64,000 bases of DNA, taken from positions 4,069,963 to 4,133,962 of the forward strand of contig NC_087382.1 in the NCBI RefSeq assembly GCF_963675165.1. Direction: 5' to 3'. A program made the translations under genes and the position numbers. Origin of the DNA: Halichondria panicea. Its lineage: Eukaryota > Porifera > Demospongiae > Suberitida > Halichondriidae. This document shows positions 42,074 through 64,000 of this stretch, in pieces. Each line of letters begins with the position of its first letter. The first letter of the stretch is position 1. The notes beneath the pieces were generated by a model. It saw nothing but the letters and a program-made list of their open reading frames with translations. It did not search any database and was not told the origin of the DNA.

Positions 42074-43507
42074 TTACTGTACAGCTTGTGCAGTCTGCAG
42101 CACGACCTCAACAACTTCAGCTCTCGACTCTAACTCGTTCAAGATCCCTTGCACCTCTTCGTTTGGCTGATTCTCTTCCATTGCTTGGGCCATTTGATCT
42201 GCTTCCATCACGTTGCCAGGGTTCTCGAGCACCTGGGTGGGGGTCGTATCCATCGCCATCTCCTCGATAATTTGCTCTGGTGGGGTGGTGATTTGAACAG
42301 TCGTGATCTGCTCAATAACTTCCGGAGCCGACATCTGGACTTCGATTTCGTTCGTGCTTAGTAGCTGTACAGTCTCTGGGGCACCAGAAATAAGCTCTTC
42401 CCCAACTTTTCGAGGAGAAGCTCTCTCTTTGCCATGGATCTTCATGTGCTTTGAGAGATGATCGCTTCGCATGAATCGTTTGTCACATTGCTTGCACAAG
42501 AAATTCTTCTCTCCGGTATGCGTCTTCAAATGACGGTGGAGTTCGTCAGAACGGGTGAATTTTCGATCACAAAGAGGCCAATTGCAGACATAGGGCTTCT
42601 CTCCAGTGTGAGTACGAAGGTGAGCCTTGAGATGAGACGTCTTTCCGTAGACTTTTCCACATCCAGTATAGTGACAGATATGTGTACGTCTTTTGGGGCG
42701 CTCGCCAGATTTCTGAATCTCTGTGCAATTCGGGCAAACACAATTCGATCGTTTTGTCGTCTGGCGAGTGTTTGGGGGTGTGAATATAAATGGGATTTGT
42801 CCGTTGAGGGTGAGGGTTTGTGGGCTCCCGGCTCCCACACGCAACTGTGGATTCATTCCAAGAAGGGCTTGTAGTGTTGCCATGTTGATCGGAATTGGAA
42901 TACCTTGAACAGGCGTACTTGGTGCTTCACCATCCTCAGATTCTTCATTGATAGATCCTTCACCATTTGATTTCGGGGTTTGTGGTTGAGCAATTAGTGT
43001 AAGGGGAATCCCAGAACCAAGACCGCCAAGATTGAGGCCAGCCAAAGTTGCGAGGTTGATCGGAATTGGGATTCCATTCTGAGCAGTGCTGGCCATAGTG
43101 GCCGGAATGACGATTGGAATTGTCTGTCCCTGTCCAGTATTCAGTTGAATCTGAAGGTGCGATGGTGATGCGGCTACTTGATTGGCCTCGGAGCTTTGCG
43201 CAGTTACGACAACTTCTTCGGAAATAGTGGGATCGTTACTTGGAACAATAATCGTTGGATCGTCGTTATCTTCTTGGCTTTGAACTTCAGTGCCGCCATT
43301 TTGTTCAGTGTGTAAACCAGGGATGGGCTCTTCTGTGTCTCCTCCAATCAAGCCAAGGGTCTGTAGCACCACTTCTCCTGCAGTCAGACTAGTAGCTTGT
43401 TGATTGTCGCTTGAACTAATGGCAGCAGCTACTTGATTCTCGAGGGGTGTTGAATCCCCACCTTGGGGTGTGTTAGGACTAGCCTTCTCCACATTAGAAG
43501 CTTCCAT
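42074..43507 (-). CDS. Sp-family C2H2 zinc finger transcription factor (gene B)
   Basis: The single-exon frame of 477 residues has an N-terminal half rich in Gln, Thr, Ser and Ile with repeated [11 protein letters not shown] / [11 protein letters not shown] blocks. This is like the activation domains of Sp1-4. The Buttonhead box [10 protein letters not shown] precedes three fingers ([55 protein letters not shown]). A Gln/Glu-rich acidic end follows. It is adjacent to gene A in the same orientation, 584 bp apart, suggesting tandem origin. Nuclear, binds GC boxes by family knowledge. Confidence 0.93.
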   Translation of the reverse strand: MEASNVEKASPNTPQGGDSTPLENQVAAAISSSDNQQATSLTAGEVVLQTLGLIGGDTEEPIPGLHTEQNGGTEVQSQEDNDDPTIIVPSNDPTISEEVVVTAQSSEANQVAASPSHLQIQLNTGQGQTIPIVIPATMASTAQNGIPIPINLATLAGLNLGGLGSGIPLTLIAQPQTPKSNGEGSINEESEDGEAPSTPVQGIPIPINMATLQALLGMNPQLRVGAGSPQTLTLNGQIPFIFTPPNTRQTTKRSNCVCPNCTEIQKSGERPKRRTHICHYTGCGKVYGKTSHLKAHLRTHTGEKPYVCNWPLCDRKFTRSDELHRHLKTHTGEKNFLCKQCDKRFMRSDHLSKHMKIHGKERASPRKVGEELISGAPETVQLLSTNEIEVQMSAPEVIEQITTVQITTPPEQIIEEMAMDTTPTQVLENPGNVMEADQMAQAMEENQPNEEVQGILNELESRAEVVEVVLQTAQAVQ

Positions 43508-44307
43508 TTCGCTCAGTCAGCTTCACAATCAATTTCGCGCGCGTGCGTGTAGTCTGTAAGAGAGATCAACAGTTGTAATACAAAGCTTATGTATAGAATG
43601 AACGAATAGTAAGTAGGCTAAATAACACATGAAACGATCTATGGACAGTACAGTACAGACAAACGGTAAAGGATGTAAGAAAAATCAGGCGAAATTCTTA
43701 CTTTCTTTTAGGCCTAATGCTAGCTTGTATGCATACACATTCATTTGCACAAAGGCTTAATGGTAGCTAGATATATCTGTATGCCTAGCTAGCTAGCTAG
43801 CTGATAAAGTATATAGGCCAAACCTCTTTCTAACGAAGCACCTCCTTCTTTGTGAGATCGAGAAAAGAAGTGTTCAAAATTACATCTTAGGCGGAGTTAA
43901 CAGCACATGCTTCGCTTAGCTAGCTTCCTGCCCAAACACAACCCACAAGTCATACATGCCCACCTACTTTTTTCGATGGTGTCTCTTGGATTTTCTTCCT
44001 CAAACAATGTAGATCTACGTTTTTCTCAATCCAATATCTGAACCACTTTGTCTAAGAAGATGCTTACAAGGCTAGCTAGCTAGCTAGAGCTTCACACATA
44101 GATCTTCTTTAAGGGGTGTGAACAAGACTAAAAAGCCCTCCCATACTTGCCACACCCTGCCCCGGGGATGACGTCACAATTAGCGTAGGTGAAATGCAAT
44201 TGAACCCAGCCCAAAGGGCTACACAACCGCACCCAAAACCGCAATTAATTATCCTTTAAAAATACATTAAATTCACAGAAAAACACATTCATACACACAC
44301 AGAGAGT
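43508..44307 (-). promoter_or_regulatory. Upstream region of Sp gene B with a CRE palindrome
   Basis: TGACGTCA, the full cAMP-response / ATF palindrome, lies at 44169-44176 in an otherwise GC-richer stretch (CTGCCCCGGGGATGACGTCA). No TATA box was seen near 43507. Since the myosin gene ends at 44308, the interval most likely serves the Sp gene. Confidence 0.5.
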
Positions 44308-59125
<14,818 letters not shown>

Positions 59126-59461
59126 CTTTGACAAAGAACTTTGCTGCGAGCGTGAAGAGGGTGTGTCTGCTATGCTGCAGAATTTGAGGGGGTGGGGCTG
59201 CTCTAGTTAACTTCGATTTTGTTCTAATAGAACGCTTTGCTGTCAGCCTGGGTTAGATCAACTCTTCACAATTGAAATCAGGTGATCTTTCCTATAGATC
59301 TACAATAACCACTCTCACAATGATTCATGTTGGCTATAAAATGCAGTTTTTCACAAAACTCAGTCAATACAACTGAGATAGTTACAGAAAAATACGTAAA
59401 ATGGAGAATAATTAATCCTATACTGAATATACAAAAACTGATTATTAAATGGTGCAATTGA

Positions 59462-62400
59462 TTATTGGTAGCGACTCCAAGGACATGATGGCACCTCTTT
59501 AAACTCTGACATGTCCAGCCATTCCACTGGGTTTCCATAGAGACCAATATGGTTGATCACTGTGGTGGCCTTGTTACCTTGATTGTCCTTGACAAAGATC
59601 TACGTTGGCATTTGTATGTATGTATGCATGTTTGATCAGTGTGTGCTTAGAACGTAAACTTATGTAGACAACAGTATAACAAAGCAGGCTACATAATTAC
59701 CGTTAGATTCTTGACATTATGATACTTGACAAAGTTTAGCTGGATTGACGAATCGTGAGCAACATCCTCTTCGGAAAGTCTGAGAGAGCAGAAGCGATTA
59801 AGAGTGTATAATTATGCATGGATAATAATTGCTATAGGCTTACTCAAGCTCTTCCACTGGAGCTCTTTGTTGTGCTTGGTCAAAGTCCAGTGTGATTGGC
59901 TATAATACATATATTTTTATGTTAGGATAATTATACGCTGATCAATGCTATCATTGTAAGCCTAATTTACCCAACAATGCATGGCTTTTGCATGTTCATG
60001 ACAGCTGTAATAAGAAATTGACTATAGTTACATATACCTGGTTGATAAAGAGCCTCAGAGTCTTTGGAGCACATCCATCCAAGGGCCCTGTCAGCTGAAT
60101 TGAGTGGAGCTTTACGGGGCTTTGAAATTCAAAGGAGACGATCAGCTGTTCATCACAATCTGACTCGAGATACTGCAACGATCCAGGTTTAAGTGCGTGT
60201 GTGAAAGGGTGATCATCCATTTCATTCAAGCATTCGCATTTTCTGCAGTCCAGAAAGTTTTTCAGGTTTTGCTGCAGTTAATGACAAAAGTAAACACCTG
60301 TATAAAGAAGCTGTCACTCTTGAAAGCTATAGCTTTACAGATATCAGTATAATGATGATATAAACTCACTTGCTCTGGAATACTGATTTCATCAAGTACC
60401 TGTATATGACAAATTAAGTAACACAATTATTTTACTACCATTCATTATAAGAACATGAATTGCTTACATTTTCATCATAAATTCTTTCTCCTCCAATATC
60501 CAGTCGTTCAATGTTGCGAGAGTGGCAAAAGATCTCAATAGGCACCCGCTTGATCAAAGACAGTAAACCTACTTCAAATTGCACTGGGAGCCACCATTCA
60601 ATAAGGATCGACCCCGTCTTAACCTTATGGAGCAATAGGGCGCAATCAGACAAGTGATAAGCTGCGCAGAAGTCCTTGTGTAACTGGTGAAGGTTTTCAA
60701 GAGTGTAATGAGAACCATCTTTGTCAAGTTTTGCCTTAAGTTTAACGAATTTACTTTCTGCTTCCGACATTACTTTTTCGTCACAATCAGCCCCCCGTAT
60801 CTCAACAAATCTACTCACAGTTGTTCGCTCCCGAAACGATTTCATGTTTTTATCGTATTCTTCCATTTTTAACTTAAGCTTATCACTGGCTAACTTTTTA
60901 ATCAAATAGAGCAACAAGCTGTAATTGATATATGACCAGTAAGTGTTTAATTTATAGAAAAGTTCTTCGATATCATTATCTTTGAACATTTTATCCGTAA
61001 CAATCGCTGTCACAAATGTTTTATGCTCAGGCTTAATATCCTCAGGCAAGACACTGACAAAGTGCTTAACCTTTGAAAGTTTTTCTTTGCCGCCTTTTAT
61101 CTTTGTATCAAGCTCTTCTTTAAACTCAAAGGTCAGTGTACGAAATTCGTCGTCAAATTCTTCTATCTGTAGTCTAATTTCCTCAACAGTGAGAAATTGA
61201 ACTGATGGTGGATGTGGATGCATGGGGGTTGATAATAACAAGATGGGCTGGCAAAAATTAATGTCTGTGATGTAATTACCCTTATCTATATAAGCGTAAT
61301 AATTATATGCAAACTTTACGCTGCATTAATTTACGGCTAATTAGAGTCCCAAAGACATCGATATTTTTCCTATGCATGGACTGTCACACAATTGTATCAT
61401 ATGGTTGCTTCACTAAAGATCGAAGGCTTAAATTTGAAGTTTTATGCAACTATTACCAGGCTTACCATGCTGTCTGCCCGTGCACATCCATGCATAATTA
61501 TGAGTATAATCTTTATTGAGAGTATAGCTATAGGAACCAGTGACGTATATCAAATGGTATTCATAGCTGTCTGTAACCAATTATCAGTTGAACTATAAGT
61601 GTCCTTGTGCAATTCCACTATCGAGAAACCACTTGGCTGCCGTGTCAAACTACTGCATGTGTAAAACGCCCACATCTCAAGTGGCCTATACAACCGCAAT
61701 CAAAACAGTGTGGTTAATTACATGCATTGAGCTAGCTCTTGCACAACAAGGCCTAAGCAAAGCAAATATGTGGCTAATAGCTCTTGCCAAGAGTGCATTC
61801 ATGCGTTCCTGCTCTTGCACAATGCCTAAGCAAAGTAAAAAAAGAAACACAGCAAAGCAACTGCATGTGTAGAAGTCGCCAAAAAGCTTGCCACTGAAAA
61901 TAATCTAGCATTATAAAATTAACTGAAGAAGTACAGAAGTACCACAACTATAGAGATGTACTGAGAGAAAACAGGCTTTTAATTATGGTTTGGTGAAGCT
62001 AGGTAACCACAGTTTATATTACTATTAGTGTTTGTGGCATATAATAACGAATTTATATGTTATATAGTTAGAACATGGGCATGAGGTATCTATGTGTTAT
62101 AGTGTCCCAAAGTTCGAGGGCTTTAGCCCGAGGGATGAGGGACACTATAACCATAGATACCGAATGCACATGTTCTAAATCAGTTAGATCCCAAAACCTA
62201 TTGGCTACTAGAAATGCACTAGCTTAGCAACAGTTAACCTATATAAACAGCCAACCTAGCAACTGCATCATTATTCTTTTGAAAACTAATATCTGAAGTT
62301 GGCATCTCTGTGTCTCTACTAAATCTGTGGTCTCTATTCAAGTCAACCCTGTTCCTCCACCTCAGTTTGATGGACAAAATTATAGTCCTAGTTCCACCCA

Positions 62401-64000
62401 CAAAATGGAAACATCCAGCTCCTCCCCCAGTTTTGCAGCAAACAAGCCCAGCACACTTCCCAAGAAACGAGCGGCTCGTACTACTCCTCACAAAGCGAAA
62501 GGAAGACACCTAAGCTATAATTTGCAGCAAACAAGCCCAGCAAACGAGCGACTCCTATACTACTCTTGAACAAAGCGAAAGGAACTTTAGGAAGAAGCCA
62601 AAGCTAGAATCCCAGCACTTCCATACATCCAGCTCCTCCCCCATGCAGCCTTGCAGCAAAAAAGCATAGCACACTGCCCAAAAAACGAGCGTCTCCTACT
62701 ACTCTAGAACAAAGCCAAAAAAAGAAACTAGAACTTCTCTCTTTCATTCTATAGTTCTGTTATTATATTACTAGACTAGACAAAGCATCTAGCTACAATA
62801 ATTTTTATTTTTATGTTATTACATGTGTATCTTCTTGTAAATCACAATACAATGTACAATGTTGTAGTTTGTAGCCCAGAGCAATCTATAGTACCGGTAC
62901 TATATAGCTCATAGTTCCCTGCTAAATACACTCAAATGGGATCTAGTGTGTATAGTAGTTGCTTACTCCTCTTCGTGTACTCCTGATTAAGGCCATAGCT
63001 CAATAAGTGCATGTATTGTGGAATTCTGAGGGAGTCACCAATGTATTGATAAAGGGTCAAGGTTTATTACATTCATCAACTCTAGCTGGGGCATCAGTGG
63101 CGGATCTAGGATTCTTGAAAGGGGGGGTTCCAGTAGCACAGTCAGTTGAGCGGGACAAAAACTCTAAATTTTACCTTAAAAAAAGGTCGTCACTTCTACT
63201 AAACAATCAGTATGCACAATACATTACCTGTCAGCACTGCAGTAATTTTAACAGTCTGCATTCAGCCTTTTAGTCACTAAAACTGCACAAACAAGCCTTC
63301 ACATGCAGGACTTGCAAGAACTAAAAGTAAGTGATAAGTGCATATAGAAAAACTAGCTATATAGCTAGTGCCTAGTCTATAGTAGTAGCTTCAGCCTCCC
63401 ACTCACTTATGTCTCAGAGGGGGGTTCAATTGAACCCAAAGAACCCCCTCTGGATCCGCCACTGGGCATATACTTTGCTGATTAATTATAGCCAGTGTGT
63501 CTATTTGTGGTTGCTAAGCTGTGCGTGTGCACGTCTACCTGCTGATTCAGTATCAGAGAGTTGAGTTTCAATCAGGATGGATTTATTGTATACACATACC
63601 TTGTGGTCGGGGGTCAATAGACGCATCACTTGTGGGTATTTCTGCTTCAAGTTCCTGAATGTACTTTCCAGCTATAATGATGATAACAATTCTTACTTGA
63701 AATCTGGTATGCATGCACGCACCACTTACCTAGTTTTGGACAAAGAGATTTCGCCAGTAAATAATACTTCTCTTTACAAAGAATTTTGATAAATTGAGGG
63801 AAGTTTTGTGCCGGAAAAAGCTTGATTTGGGCCTCAACTGCCGATAGTAGTTGCAAGGCACGTTTGCACGATGGATGAAAGTCATTCGCTGCATTGTCCC
63901 GCACTTCAGCTGTTACCAGACCAACATCATGAAGTCTTTCACCAAACGTTGTAGGGTAAGTGATTCCTTGTGCTAAGTTGAAGAAGTTCCTCCGAAAAAC
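59462..64000 (-). CDS. Death-fold-like / helical module / PITH domain protein (5' end off window)
   Basis: Exons in gene order: 63730 to beyond 64000, 63600-63671, 60468-61201, 60370-60399, 60038-60271, 59844-59899, 59701-59779 and 59462-59599, all in phase. The first visible exon encodes a helical region (TFGERLHDVGLVTAEVRDNA, then ALQLLSAVEAQIKLFPAQ) that resembles a CARD or other death-fold domain. A 244-codon exon holds a Lys/Glu-rich helical module (FKDNDIEELFYKLNTYWSYI) I cannot name. The last five exons encode a PITH domain: CECLNEMDDHPF, LESDCDEQLIVSFEFQSPVK, FVKYHNVKN. PITH is the proteasome-interacting domain of TXNL1 and PITHD1. No thioredoxin domain is visible. Role unknown; possibly immune or proteasome-linked. 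The frame could also start at an ATG near 61219, splitting the gene. Confidence 0.75.
62044..62180. repeat. Foldback repeat in the PITH gene intron
   Basis: GTTAGAACATGGGCATGAGG and TATCTATGTGTTATAGTGTCCC have inverted partners (GGGACACTATAACCATAGATAC, CATGTTCTAA) around a GC-rich centre GAGGGCTTTAGCCCGAGG. Non-coding. Confidence 0.65.
62412..62716. repeat. Degenerate tandem repeat in the PITH gene intron
   Basis: Three diverged copies contain GCAGCAAACAAGCCCAGCA, AAACGAGCG and ACAAAGCGAAAGGAA (about 62412-62508, 62522-62590, 62627-62716). No gene is supported. Confidence 0.55.
63095..63464. mobile_element. Non-autonomous hAT-like element
   Basis: The left end CAGTGGCGGATCTAGGATT and right end TGGATCCGCCACTG are inverted. 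GGGCAT flanks both sides (63089-63094, and 63464-63469 overlapping the last base), a possible target duplication. CAGTGGCGGAT ends are typical of hAT-derived MITEs. No transposase. Confidence 0.6.

Noticed and set aside
43740..44100. AGCTAGCTAGCTAG runs as regulatory motifs
   Set aside because: Short simple repeats scattered through the window without positional pattern.

Overview
ORGANISM. This is animal nuclear DNA: intron-rich genes with GT-AG splice sites, TATA-box promoters, many microsatellites and small foldback transposons. A complete myosin III, an axonemal dynein, OLA1 and two Sp transcription factors point to a metazoan. The death-fold-like plus helical-module protein at the right end resembles predicted proteins I associate with demosponges such as Amphimedon. 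A demosponge is therefore my best guess, but it is inference; I could not run a search. LAYOUT. (1) 1-33.8 kb: one axonemal dynein heavy chain gene of the DNAH3/7/12 type runs right to left. Nine 5' exons lie at 30367-33791 and eleven more at 1459-9263. Reading phases match across every junction, including the 21.1 kb intron between exons 9 and 10. (2) Inside this gene's introns sit 15 small intronless genes (859-29444) for secreted precursors. Thirteen are in the 21 kb intron and two are in introns further downstream. Each has a TATA box, a signal peptide (nearly invariant in 12 of them), an acidic propiece and, in 14 of 15, a strongly basic and highly variable C-terminal tail. Twelve end in G, GR or GRR, the signal for C-terminal amidation. 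They look like an undescribed, rapidly diversifying family of cationic antimicrobial or cytolytic peptides, similar in plan to cecropin, styelin and frog-skin precursors. (3) 34.1-39.4 kb: OLA1, divergent from the dynein, with an apparent AT-AC intron. (4) 40.0-43.5 kb: two adjacent Sp-family zinc finger genes on the minus strand. (5) 44.3-59.1 kb: a complete class III myosin (kinase, motor, IQ motifs) in 34 exons on the minus strand. (6) 59.5-64.0 kb: the 3' part of a gene joining a death-fold-like domain, an uncharacterised helical module and a PITH domain. HOW IT FITS. The host genes are ordinary cytoskeletal, GTPase and transcription-factor genes with no evident functional link. The peptide array is the accessory locus. 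It grew by segmental duplication: three copies of one unit, two copies of a divergent gene pair, and a run of four related genes. It left orphan promoter copies behind. Coordinates of exon edges were derived by hand from splice consensus, reading phase and family similarity.
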